From assembly GCF_900110185.1 (NCBI RefSeq), contig NZ_FOCT01000005.1:1-64000 (forward strand): a stretch of 64,000 bases of DNA, written 5' to 3'. Position numbers and translations under genes: made by a program. Shown here in pieces: positions 1 to 7,919 of this stretch. The stretch's first letter is position 1; each line of letters starts with the position of its first letter. The notes under the pieces were generated by a model. The model saw nothing but the letters and a program-made list of their open reading frames with translations, did no database searches and was not told the origin of the DNA. Origin of the DNA: Nitrosospira multiformis. GTDB taxonomy: Bacteria > Pseudomonadota > Gammaproteobacteria > Burkholderiales > Nitrosomonadaceae.

Positions 1-150
1 CATCGTGTGCTGGTCGTAGATCTGCTGGGCAATGACTGTCTGCGGCTCGGGCAGATTTAACTGGTAGGGGTCGGCTGCCGCCATCGCCAGTCCGGGATAC
101 GTCACGTACGTCATGACTCCTGCAAAGGCGGAGGGTACGTTGATCTTCAT
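1..150 (-). CDS. coxB: Cytochrome c oxidase subunit II, N-terminal fragment
   Basis: Only the first 50 codons lie in the window; the gene runs off the left edge. The reading begins MKINVPSAFAGVMTYVTYPG, a short signal-peptide-like segment ending around AMAAA, followed by YQLNLPEPQTVIAQQIYDQH. That stretch matches the segment before the first membrane helix of CoxB proteins in betaproteobacteria (typically 'WQLNLQPPVT.IA..IYDLH'). CoxB would carry the CuA centre and accept electrons from cytochrome c for the aa3 oxidase in the inner membrane, but the CuA region is outside the window. A GAGG ribosome-binding site precedes the ATG. The family call rests on a short N-terminus, so it is good but not certain. 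Confidence 0.72.
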   Translation of the reverse strand, partial: MKINVPSAFAGVMTYVTYPGLAMAAADPYQLNLPEPQTVIAQQIYDQHTM

Positions 151-624
151 GTTTTCCTCATTGATTCCCGAATATTTGGTCCACGAGTAGGGTTATTAAA
201 GATAATCGGATTCTCTTATCCGGTATCGAATCGTATGCCTCAGCACGACGCGAAACCTTGACTAATATCAACTTTTATCGAGGTTGAGTGAAAGGGAATG
301 AGCTGAGGTGATAAAGGGTGATAGAAGGGATAGAGGGGGATAAATGGACTCGGGCATATTCCCAGCGGGAGATATCCGGTTCGTACCCTACCAAATCTCG
401 CGCGATCCGAAATTCAGCGGCAGGAGGATGAAGGGAGGCGATCTATCCGCGAGGGCATCGAAGTACGATAGGATGGGTAGAGGCTGAAAGCCGCAACCCC
501 TCACCAAAAATTCGATGGGCTACTTTATTTGAAGGACTTGAACACGCCCAGGAACGGGTAGCGAAGGAAAGGATAGAGCGGGAAGCTCGGTGAACCGAGA
601 TTCCGGCGGAATCGCGGTGCCGCG
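151..624. other. Intergenic region upstream of the oxidase gene
   Basis: 474 bases without a convincing gene, between the leftward coxB start and the 3' end of the leftward YdjM-like gene. It should contain the coxB operon promoter, but I could not single out clear -35/-10 elements. A purine-rich stretch lies around 290-345. A short frame after an AGGAGG at 422-427 gives only 19 codons and has no spacing before its ATG, so it was not called. Confidence 0.4.
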
Positions 625-1704
625 TCAGTCTCTCCCGAAGAGGCCAGGGTCGTGTGCGAGGTGCCAGAATCCGTGCGGACCTTCGCGACAGAGCCCGAAT
701 ACCAGGGATGGCTGAAGGGAAGGAACGATAAAACGCAAATCAAGAAAAGACACGCAGACTGCGTCCGGGTAATACTCGATCCGATCGAGAACAGGAAACA
801 CCGCAAAGTGGCGAAACCCGGCGAAAATCTCCTGTCGCCACGCCTCGCGGGCAAGAGCACTCTGACGCTCTGTTTCACCAAATCGACTATGCCGTGTCCA
901 TTTTGCTGTTGAAACAGGCTGATAACCTGCAGCAATCGCTTCCCACCAGTCCAGCAAACCGCTCTCGGCAGCGGGGGCATCAAGTTCTTGCGTACGCCAC
1001 AGATTGACCGAGGCTACTTCATAGTCATCGTCATGGCTGACGATAATCTTCCAGTTGAAGGGCGAGAGCGGTTGAGGGAAGGCGTGGACCTGAGCCTCCT
1101 TTAATCGATGGTTTTTGACGTATGCCTCGCCAATCTCCACGGCCCGTGAATGCAGAATCCCCTGGAAGCCAACGTAACATCCCAGGATCAGCAAGGCAGC
1201 CACCGCCGGATATCGGCTTTTTGGCTTGAATATGCTGGTCACAAGGCCGATCACGATTATTCCGGTGAAATAGGGGTCGATAATGAATGTGAAGGGAATG
1301 CTGAAAGCATGCCTGGAAAACGGAGCCAAAAGCATCGTGCCGTAAGAGGTGATCACATCACCGGCTATATGAATGCCTATACCGAGCGCAGTGATGCCAT
1401 AGAATGCCTGCCATGGATACGGCCGGCGTGAAAGACGAGACAAATTCGAGAGGAGCCAGGCAACCAGCCAGGCCCAGAAAGGCAACAGTATGATTGAATG
1501 GGTAATGCCACGATGAAACGTGATATACGTGAGCGTATCGATTGCGCGTAACACGAAATCGGCATCGGGAAACGCGGCTGCAATGAAGCCGACAGTCATG
1601 CGAGCGTGCAATGTCAGTTGCCCGGTGTCAGGGGCATGATGTGAGGGTGAAGCGGTTGCCCGCGCAAGCAATGCACCGCTTAAAGCATGGGTCAAGGTAT
1701 CCAT
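625..1704 (-). CDS. YdjM/DUF457-type membrane-bound metal-dependent hydrolase
   Basis: Predicted 359-residue inner-membrane protein. It begins MDTLTHALSGALLARA, the hallmark start of the YdjM/YfhO-like metal-dependent hydrolase family, and has the conserved PDAD motif and HRGITHS motif whose His and Asp residues are thought to bind a metal. Several hydrophobic helices follow in the first half; the last ~170 residues are more polar. The substrate is unknown for the family, although some members are SOS-induced (E. coli YdjM). An in-frame ATG 54 bases upstream would add an 18-residue polar tail lacking in homologues, so the internal ATG was preferred; neither has a strong ribosome-binding site. 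It stands alone in its orientation before a TetR gene. Confidence 0.82.
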   Translation of the reverse strand: MDTLTHALSGALLARATASPSHHAPDTGQLTLHARMTVGFIAAAFPDADFVLRAIDTLTYITFHRGITHSIILLPFWAWLVAWLLSNLSRLSRRPYPWQAFYGITALGIGIHIAGDVITSYGTMLLAPFSRHAFSIPFTFIIDPYFTGIIVIGLVTSIFKPKSRYPAVAALLILGCYVGFQGILHSRAVEIGEAYVKNHRLKEAQVHAFPQPLSPFNWKIIVSHDDDYEVASVNLWRTQELDAPAAESGLLDWWEAIAAGYQPVSTAKWTRHSRFGETERQSALAREAWRQEIFAGFRHFAVFPVLDRIEYYPDAVCVSFLDLRFIVPSLQPSLVFGLCREGPHGFWHLAHDPGLFGRD

Positions 1705-1891
1705 GCGGTGAAGGGATTTAATGAGAACTGATAATGGGGAACGAAAGGGACAGATCAAAGAGGTAGTGCAACGGAGCAGTCTGCTGGGCGCTCAACTGGG
1801 CACTTAGCGGGTGGGAAAAACAGCGGGACGCATTGCCGGAGTGATTCCTGTACTCTATCCTTAATCTACCCGTACGTACCCTTATGCATCC

Positions 1892-2512
1892 TTATGTACC
1901 CTGGGGCGCTTCTCCGCTATCCCTTCTTTCTCCGCCGTGCCAACGGAAAAATAGCATTCGATCCAGGTTTTCACCTACGGACAGGCATCCATCCAGAAAT
2001 CGGCTCGTCCTGGAAGAACCGGACGAACTGTCGTTCATCCAGTGGGCAAATGTCGCCAGATAAATGGAAGTAAGCGCACTTTCTTCCAATGCGCGCCGGA
2101 GGTACGTAGCATCCCTCCCCGCAGCCTCCCGCATCCATTGCACAGTACGGCTAATGCGCATTAATCCGGGAATCTGAACATGCAGATGACCTGGCTCCAG
2201 CTTGCCATAGATCATTTGCCTTGTAGCCTTGCGGTAAGGGTAAAGAGACGCCAGCCAAGTCATGATCAGCCGGTGCAGGCGCTGCCGCGGCGTCAGGAAG
2301 GAAAAGTCCGGGGCCTGCGCCATCCTGAGCATTGCACTGTCTGCCCGCTCGAACCAGGCTTCAACGATATCTTCTTTCTCACGAAAATGCGCATGCACGT
2401 CATTCAGAGTGATGCCCAGCGCAGCCGCCACGTCATGCAGGCGTACGGCCTCCCACGATTTCTGTTCGCCAAGCTCAACTGCGGTGTTAACAATCTGATC
2501 AGCAATCATCAT
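1892..2512 (-). CDS. TetR/AcrR-family transcriptional regulator
   Basis: 206 residues, the usual TetR length. An N-terminal helix-turn-helix is visible at about residues 20-45 (LHDVAAALGITLNDVHAHFR), followed by KEDIVEAWFERAD, which fits the end of the TetR DNA-binding domain. The remainder should be the helical ligand-binding and dimerisation domain, which gives no ligand clue. Two tandem ATGs start the frame; either could be used. Its target is not obvious, since the flanking genes are a membrane hydrolase downstream and a tiny membrane peptide upstream, both on the same strand. Family assignment is firm, function unknown. Confidence 0.85.
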   Translation of the reverse strand: MMIADQIVNTAVELGEQKSWEAVRLHDVAAALGITLNDVHAHFREKEDIVEAWFERADSAMLRMAQAPDFSFLTPRQRLHRLIMTWLASLYPYRKATRQMIYGKLEPGHLHVQIPGLMRISRTVQWMREAAGRDATYLRRALEESALTSIYLATFAHWMNDSSSGSSRTSRFLDGCLSVGENLDRMLFFRWHGGERRDSGEAPQGT

Positions 2513-2741
2513 TACCGATTACATATCACACAAGTAGTTGATTCAGGAAGGAGATTTCAACAAACTCAGACTTGGTCAGAGCAAACGTAGCGCAAATCCC
2601 GATGCAATGTCAAGCATCTGTCAAGGAAGCTAGTAAAGCCAGGATTACTCCTGTTGGAGAAGGAGAATTGCTGTTCACCAAATCGTCGTTGACGAAAAAC
2701 AGCCTGTTGCTCCCAGGAGTAACCGCTGGCGCCACCACCTC

Positions 2742-2816
2742 TTAACGCAATCCGAGGAAGCTCAAGACAGCGAGAAGGATAACAATAAAACCCACCCACC
2801 AGATTATGTTGTTCAT
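2742..2816 (-). CDS. 24-residue single-helix membrane peptide
   Basis: A very small frame reading MNNIIWWVGFIVILLAVLSF then LGLR and TAA. It is preceded by a strong GGAGG ribosome-binding site six bases upstream. The whole peptide is one hydrophobic helix with a short polar N-terminus and a terminal Arg, so it should insert as a single-span inner-membrane protein. Peptides of the form 'MNNIIYIVGAVVIVIAILSFFGLR' occur in other proteobacteria, by memory, without known function. It is separated from the TetR gene by about 230 bases. The call relies on ribosome-binding site, composition and remembered family; no further function can be given. Confidence 0.68.
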   Translation of the reverse strand: MNNIIWWVGFIVILLAVLSFLGLR

Positions 2817-3111
2817 GCCTGCCTCCTTAAGCCGGTTCATATTCAAATGATTGGGAGTTGTTTCACCCATCATTCAGGTACTTGCTGGTGACATTATTCT
2901 TCCTCTGATCAGGTTTTATTTCAGTTCGCCAACACACATATCAGGATTTGCAGCTTCATCGGTGCCTGAGGATTGCCTTCATCGCGCCCCGCTTCTTCGT
3001 CATTTGCTTCTCTCATGAATCAAAGTTACACGGAAATCTGCCAGGAAATGAACTACACTGAGTTCTGAATGTGAGGCAACCGAGATAACGATTGCGATAA
3101 ATGGAGGAACC

Positions 3112-3306
3112 ATGGCAAAAGCGAACCCGATTCAGGTACAGAAATTCCTGTCTGGTGTGGATTACCCCGCGAACAAGGATGAACTCGTGGATCATGCCAA
3201 ATCCAAGGGCGCTGACGAGAATATAATGCAGACGCTCGAACAGTTGCCGGATGAAGACTATGAGACGCCAGCGGATGTGAGCAAGGCAATCGGGCAGATC
3301 AAATAA
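3112..3306 (+). CDS. DUF2795 small protein
   Basis: 64 residues beginning MAKANPIQVQKFLSGVDYPA and ending with a helix that includes DVSKAIGQIK. The pattern (FL.G.DYPA.K.EL..HA...GA.E.....LE.LPD..Y..PADVSKAIG) is that of the DUF2795 family, small acidic helical proteins of unknown role, often stress- or biofilm-linked by expression. GGAGG five bases before the ATG gives a sound start. No transmembrane or signal segment is present, so it is cytoplasmic. It is followed by about 120 bases of non-coding DNA before the GT9 gene and is probably a separate transcription unit. Confidence 0.85.
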   Translation: MAKANPIQVQKFLSGVDYPANKDELVDHAKSKGADENIMQTLEQLPDEDYETPADVSKAIGQIK

Positions 3307-3429
3307 TTCCTGGGAGCCTTACGGGGCAGGATAAAGTCCGTGGGGAATCCACGTATCCGAAGGATGAAACGTGTAAGGCAATGAGACGATACCGGGAATA
3401 GAGAACAACAATAACCTTTTTTACTGACA

Positions 3430-4587
3430 TTGGCAGCAGGTAATTTTCCTCCGGCTCTCCCGTTCTCACCCCGCAAAATCGCGGTTCTCCATGCCAAGGC
3501 GGTGGGTGACTTTATCGTCATCCTGCCCGCGCTGGATGCGATTAAACGGACATATCCCAATGCAGAACTCATCCTGCTCGCCAAACCGTGGGTAAAGGAA
3601 TTCTTCTCCGGTCGCCCGTCGCCGGTTGATCGGGTTGTCAGCATTCCCCCACTTGCCGGTGTCAATGATCCTGTGGAGTCAAAAGGCCGGGTTCCCCCCA
3701 CAGGCAGCGACGCCTACCCTGTCGAGGTCGAACTGTTCTGCCAGGCGATGCAAGGCGAGAAGCTCGATGTCGTCATTCATATGCAGGGTGACGGTAAATC
3801 CGTCAACCCCTTCATCAATAAATTTGGCGCCCGCGTGACGGCAGGCATGTGCAACCCGCCTGCCGAATCCCTCGACCGTTCCATCCCCTATGTGCATTAT
3901 CAGAGCGAGGTTCTGCGCAATCTCGAAGTGGCCGCCTTGGTTGGCGCTCATACCACAAGTACTGGATTCGAACCACGCATCGAGGTGACGGAATCCGACG
4001 AACAGGAAGCAGAACCGGTCCGCCAGACGATCAAGGGCAAACCCTATATCGTTATCCACCCGGGTGCGGATGATATCCGCAGGGTATGGCCTGCAACCAG
4101 GTTTGCCGAGGCAGCAGATTGCCTGATCGGAAAGGGATATGAAGTTGTCGTGACAGGAACACCGAAAGAAGAAGAGCGCGTCGCGAATGTCATTCGGGCA
4201 ATGAGTCGCCCTGCGATTCCCTGTACCCGACTTGGCCTGGGCGGTCTGGCGGCCCTCTTACAGCAAAGCGCGCTCGTCATCAGCAACGACACGGGTCCGC
4301 TCCATCTGGCACGCGCGGTAGGCGCACGTACAGTCGGGATTTACTGGGCGCCCAACGCACTCAACTGGGGCCCGCTCAGCCGCGACCGGCACCGGGTCGC
4401 GATCGGGTGGCAGCTTGAATGTCCCCAATGCGGCATCAGGCCTGTTTCACCCTGGCCGTTTCAGCCTCAGACGCCGGACTGCAGTCATCCGTACTCATTC
4501 GTGGAAAGTGTACCGGTTGCAGAGGTTCTTGCATTGGTCACTGAATTATTGCGCCCGAGGACTGAGCACCAAGCCGTTTTTCAGTGA
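3430..4587 (+). CDS. Glycosyltransferase family 9 (heptosyltransferase-like)
   Basis: 385 residues with the GT9/WaaF-WaaC layout: an N-terminal Rossmann half beginning KIAVLHAKAVGDFIVILPAL, and a C-terminal nucleotide-sugar half containing YIVIHPGADD, then a stretch with VISNDTGPLHLARAVGARTV. This SNDTGP(x)HLA motif is diagnostic of ADP-heptose transferases. It should act on the cytoplasmic face of the inner membrane in lipooligosaccharide core or related glycan assembly. The start is a TTG: an in-frame stop lies 15 bases upstream and no ATG or GTG precedes the conserved region. It converges on the next gene and overlaps its 3' end by seven bases. Acceptor specificity cannot be read from sequence. 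Confidence 0.87.
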   Translation: MAAGNFPPALPFSPRKIAVLHAKAVGDFIVILPALDAIKRTYPNAELILLAKPWVKEFFSGRPSPVDRVVSIPPLAGVNDPVESKGRVPPTGSDAYPVEVELFCQAMQGEKLDVVIHMQGDGKSVNPFINKFGARVTAGMCNPPAESLDRSIPYVHYQSEVLRNLEVAALVGAHTTSTGFEPRIEVTESDEQEAEPVRQTIKGKPYIVIHPGADDIRRVWPATRFAEAADCLIGKGYEVVVTGTPKEEERVANVIRAMSRPAIPCTRLGLGGLAALLQQSALVISNDTGPLHLARAVGARTVGIYWAPNALNWGPLSRDRHRVAIGWQLECPQCGIRPVSPWPFQPQTPDCSHPYSFVESVPVAEVLALVTELLRPRTEHQAVFQ

Positions 4588-5585
4588 GCATTCTGAACAA
4601 AGTTGCCGACGACTCTTTGCCAGTCGTTGGCAAACCGCTGGATGCTGAATCGGCGGGTTGCGTACTCCCGCGCGTTCCGGCTCAATTCCTGCGCATGATC
4701 GTGATCATCGAGCAGATAACGCATCCGTTCGATCAGCTTGTCCACATCCGTTTCGACATAGCCCCTTTTGCCGTTTTCAACTGCGGTGACCATCTCGGTT
4801 GTCGCAAGCCCTACGATGGGCAGTCCCGTCATCATCGCTTCACAGACGGATAACCCGAGGCTGGTATAACGAATGGGGTTGAAGAAGAAACGGTACCTAG
4901 CGACAAGAGCCGGCAGTTCATCATGCGACACTTCCCCCAGGCCACCCAGTTCCGTTGACCCCATCCCCACCAGGTCCAACGGTATCTGTTCACGGATTTT
5001 CTCGAATACATCGAGACCCAGGCGCCGGCCGCGCTTGTGCATGTTATTCACCACGACAATGCCTTTGGCATGCTCGCCCGTATATTTCACGTTGTCCGGC
5101 ACCATTACCCCATGATCGATGACGGCGGTCGGTGTTCCGTTACTGTCCCACATCAGGCGGTTGAAATCGGTTACGTGGACCAGAAGCATGGAGGGATCGT
5201 CCACCCAGTGCCCAGTATTGGTTGGGTGTTCCTGCGGGGGATCGTGCTCAAGGTAAATTTTGGGCAACCGCCGCTGCGCCTCGGACAGGATTTCATACTG
5301 GTCAACCTCGTAATTCTTGCGATGTTGAAACAGAATCACATCAAAATCGAGATCCTTCACCTGCTCGATGGGCACGTCGTGCACGTTATCCCCCCAATCG
5401 AAACCACGCGCACGGCCGCCGTAACCTGCACCCTCTCCTTTGGGTAAATAAAACTCCAATGGAGCTTGCGTGAGGTAGTAAAGGTAATTACCGTGGATAT
5501 GCCAAGTAAGGACCCGCAATCTCTCCTGCCTTATCGGTCTCTCCTTTCTTCCTTGATTCCCCATTACTTCCATATCAATGCCCAA
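4581..5585 (-). CDS. Glycosyltransferase, GT4-like (GT-B fold)
   Basis: 334 residues. The C-terminal half has the GT-B signature of family 4: [20 protein letters not shown] followed by [12 protein letters not shown], equivalent to the E-x7-E region. The N-terminal half starts [20 protein letters not shown] and contains [14 protein letters not shown], typical of a small set of uncharacterised bacterial transferases. The start is TTG at 5585: a GGAGG sits six bases upstream and the frame overlaps the end of the preceding GT9 gene by 11 bases, so the two are translationally coupled. Alternative ATGs lie 12 and 21 bases downstream. Likely transfers a sugar to the heptose-containing glycan; donor unknown. 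Confidence 0.8.
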   Translation of the reverse strand: MGIDMEVMGNQGRKERPIRQERLRVLTWHIHGNYLYYLTQAPLEFYLPKGEGAGYGGRARGFDWGDNVHDVPIEQVKDLDFDVILFQHRKNYEVDQYEILSEAQRRLPKIYLEHDPPQEHPTNTGHWVDDPSMLLVHVTDFNRLMWDSNGTPTAVIDHGVMVPDNVKYTGEHAKGIVVVNNMHKRGRRLGLDVFEKIREQIPLDLVGMGSTELGGLGEVSHDELPALVARYRFFFNPIRYTSLGLSVCEAMMTGLPIVGLATTEMVTAVENGKRGYVETDVDKLIERMRYLLDDHDHAQELSRNAREYATRRFSIQRFANDWQRVVGNFVQNAH

Positions 5586-6579
5586 TTAATTCCTCCAGCG
5601 CCCGGATTGCCACTTCCGGCGTCTCCACGTCGTTTCCCGAAACAACCCGATGACGGACCTGATCCAACGGACCCCAGATCAAAGGATCGGTCGTAGTAAA
5701 GACAGTGACACTCGGGGCATCGACCGCTACCGCGAGATGCGCAACACCCGTGTCATTCGAAATCACCGCCTGGCTGCCTTTCAGAAGGGTGGCGAGCGAG
5801 CCGATGTCGGTTTTACCGGCAAGATCAATCGCTGTACCCGTCATTTTCCCCGCGACCGCTTGCGTGAGCGGTTTCTCTTCCGCGGTGCCCGTCAACACTA
5901 CTTTCAAACCCTGCCGAATACACTTATCAGCCACCTCCGCAAAATGCGCGGCAGGCCAGGGGACGGCGGAAATGGCACCCGGATGCAGGCAGACGTAAGG
6001 CTTATCGCAAATAGTCGCATATTCTTCCAGTGCCTCAAGTTTTTGGTAGTCCGCATCCAATACCGGAAACTCCATTGCCCTATCCCCCGCCCGGTCCGTC
6101 TGGCCCAAACCGAGAAACTCAAGCAGCGCTAGGCTCTTCAACAGCTCAGGCCGCTCCACGGGATAGGGCATGAAGAAATCACGGTTAGGCCAATGGCCAT
6201 CCTCGCCCGCAAACCCGGCTTCAATAGCCGCTCCAAAAAGGGAGACGACAAGATTAGAGATTGTACCTTTGCCGTGCATTTGCAGGACAAGGTCGTATTG
6301 TCGCTGCTGCATGCCATCCAGGAAGGCCGTAACCGCTTCGGCCTTGAAGGGGCACTCCGGCAATCCAGGAAAACCCGGAAATTCGACAAACTCGTCGATA
6401 TAATGATAGTAACGCGTGGCAAGCGTCTTGTTCCAGGGCAAGCCGACATAATCGATGGTGGCTTGTGGAAAAGCCCGCCGGATCATTCGCAGCGCCGGGA
6501 TGAACAGCAGGAAATCTCCCAGCTTCAGGGCCCTGAAAACAGCAATTCTTTTTATTGGCAGACTGGGTAGCCGAGCCAT
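5575..6579 (-). CDS. Glycosyltransferase family 9 (heptosyltransferase-like)
   Basis: 334 residues starting [20 protein letters not shown], with [18 protein letters not shown] matching the GT9 N-terminus, [11 protein letters not shown] in the middle and [20 protein letters not shown] near the C-terminus. This is the ADP-heptose donor motif in a slightly diverged form ([10 protein letters not shown]). Cytoplasmic, membrane-peripheral transferase of outer-core or exopolysaccharide assembly. It is the first gene of a two-gene leftward operon with the GT4-like gene that overlaps its stop. A purine-rich GGGAAGGGGAAG lies upstream of its ATG. It is the second of three GT9 paralogues in the window. 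Confidence 0.87.
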   Translation of the reverse strand: MARLPSLPIKRIAVFRALKLGDFLLFIPALRMIRRAFPQATIDYVGLPWNKTLATRYYHYIDEFVEFPGFPGLPECPFKAEAVTAFLDGMQQRQYDLVLQMHGKGTISNLVVSLFGAAIEAGFAGEDGHWPNRDFFMPYPVERPELLKSLALLEFLGLGQTDRAGDRAMEFPVLDADYQKLEALEEYATICDKPYVCLHPGAISAVPWPAAHFAEVADKCIRQGLKVVLTGTAEEKPLTQAVAGKMTGTAIDLAGKTDIGSLATLLKGSQAVISNDTGVAHLAVAVDAPSVTVFTTTDPLIWGPLDQVRHRVVSGNDVETPEVAIRALEELIGH

Positions 6580-6737
6580 ATGCTTCCCCTTCCCTTACGT
6601 CCCCGGTATGAGTCAAAATCAGTCAGAACCCTTTTACTCAACAGTATTGCATGTCAGCCAAGGTTTCGCTATTTTTGTAGCCAATTCTCCTGTTTTAACT
6701 CTTCTTTTCTGAAGTCCACTTATTGAAAGGAGTCACG

Positions 6738-7205
6738 ATGTTCATATCCAGCCCGGCTTTTCCTAATCGCACCATCGTTCCCAAGCCACATACCTGCATG
6801 GGTGAGAATGTCAGCCCTCCCCTGGAGTTTGGAGATCTTCCCCCACAGACGAAAAGCCTGGTCCTGATCGTGGAAGACCGCGATGCAACACCAGTTCCCT
6901 GGGTACACTGGCTGGTATTCAATATTCCCCCTGACACCACAACGGTTTCAGCCGGCAGTATTCCCGCGGGCGGGACGGAGGGCATTGCCAATGGGGGGAC
7001 GCACGGTTATGAAGGTCCTTGTCCCAAATACTTCCACGGCACCCACCACTACCATTTCCAGTTATTCGCCCTGGATGTCGTATTGGATTTACCCGCAAGC
7101 GCAAATAAAACTCAGGTGGCGGCAAGCATGAAAGAACACATCATTGATTCCGCGACGCTCGTCGGTTTGTGCGAGGGGACGAAGGCCGAAACGGAGGCTT
7201 CTTGA
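6738..7205 (+). CDS. YbhB/YbcL-family PEBP-like protein
   Basis: 155 residues beginning MFISSPAFPNRTIVPKPHTC, with the family landmarks NVSPPLEF, SLVLIVEDRDATPVPWVHWL, the NIPPDTT segment, GGTEGIANGGTHGYEGPCP and YHFQLFALD. These form the phosphatidylethanolamine-binding (Raf kinase inhibitor-like) fold with its DPD/GPCPP-type anion pocket. The physiological role in bacteria is unclear. The start was set at the ATG preceded by AAAGGAG five to six bases upstream rather than at an in-frame TTG 15 bases earlier, which overlaps that ribosome-binding site. No signal peptide, so probably cytoplasmic. Not visibly linked to the glycan genes around it. Confidence 0.9.
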   Translation: MFISSPAFPNRTIVPKPHTCMGENVSPPLEFGDLPPQTKSLVLIVEDRDATPVPWVHWLVFNIPPDTTTVSAGSIPAGGTEGIANGGTHGYEGPCPKYFHGTHHYHFQLFALDVVLDLPASANKTQVAASMKEHIIDSATLVGLCEGTKAETEAS

Positions 7206-7466
7206 GAGATTTGCATAAATTCTCACCTTAATCCCCGCCTCTTTGCTTAGCCCGCATCTTATCCAGCTATAGAGAGGATAAAAGCAAAGGACAGGTTAAT
7301 TGAATTATTGGTTGAACAATATTTTTTTCTGCCTCAACTGTGTCTTTCCATACAGAAGTCTTCAAAAATAAAGATAAAAATAAGATTTACCTGTTATGTG
7401 TTCACTGGCATCAGAAACTTAAATGAATCTCTCCCCTGGGATCACTTCTTCAAAGGAGAACGAATC

Positions 7467-7871
7467 ATGTTACATGCCGAAGACCGAACGAGCAGAGATC
7501 GCGTTCGCCACTCAACAGCCCCAAATGTGAACCGCGAAATAGACCGCCAAACAAATAGCAACATCCGACGTTATGCCAACAGCAGCGAGGAAATCATCAA
7601 TCGGCGCATTGAGGAGCTCGAGCAGGAGTGGGACATCGAGCGCGCACTTGAAGCCAATGCATCGGCACTGGCCTTGACGGGTCTTTTGCTTGGCCTGACT
7701 GTCAACAGGAAATGGCTGGCGTTACCCACGGTTGTACTCTCATTCCTGCTGCAGCATTCGCTGCAGGGGTGGTGCCCGCCTTTACCCCTACTGAGACGTT
7801 TGGGCGTGCGTACACGAGGCGAAATCGACCGTGAAAAATATGAATTGAAAGCGTTGCTGGAGGGGAGGTAA
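7467..7871 (+). CDS. DUF2892-like small membrane protein
   Basis: 134 residues. A polar, Arg/Asn/Glu-rich N-terminal ~70 residues (NREIDRQTNSNIRRYANSSE, likely helical) is followed by a hydrophobic pair of helices, ALALTGLLLGLTVNRKWLAL and PTVVLSFLLQHSLQ, then GWCPPLPLLRRLGVRTRGEI. The last part matches the 'GWCP.....R.LG.RT..EI..E' ending of DUF2892/YgaP-type inner-membrane domains. The ATG at 7467 follows AAAGGAG at proper spacing; an upstream in-frame start at 7308 lacks one. Function unknown; homologues may accompany rhodanese domains but none is fused here. It converges on the large AT-rich gene. Confidence 0.8.
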   Translation: MLHAEDRTSRDRVRHSTAPNVNREIDRQTNSNIRRYANSSEEIINRRIEELEQEWDIERALEANASALALTGLLLGLTVNRKWLALPTVVLSFLLQHSLQGWCPPLPLLRRLGVRTRGEIDREKYELKALLEGR

Positions 7872-7891
7872 TTTCTATTAGGCGGGTAGAA

Positions 7892-7919
7892 TTATCCAAA
7901 GAACTTTATCCAAAGAACT
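7892..7919. repeat. Perfect 14-bp tandem duplication at the end of the 1071-residue gene
   Basis: The unit TTATCCAAAGAACT occurs twice in immediate succession (7892-7905 and 7906-7919). On the minus strand the second copy encodes the last codons and TAA stop of the large membrane protein, so a second copy of the gene's end lies just past it. This looks like a small replication-slippage duplication or the scar of an insertion. Confidence 0.85.

Noticed and set aside
525-983. 152-codon minus-strand frame overlapping the YdjM-like gene
   Set aside because: Arg/Ser/Phe-rich composition, no ribosome-binding site, overlaps the 3' end of a supported gene.
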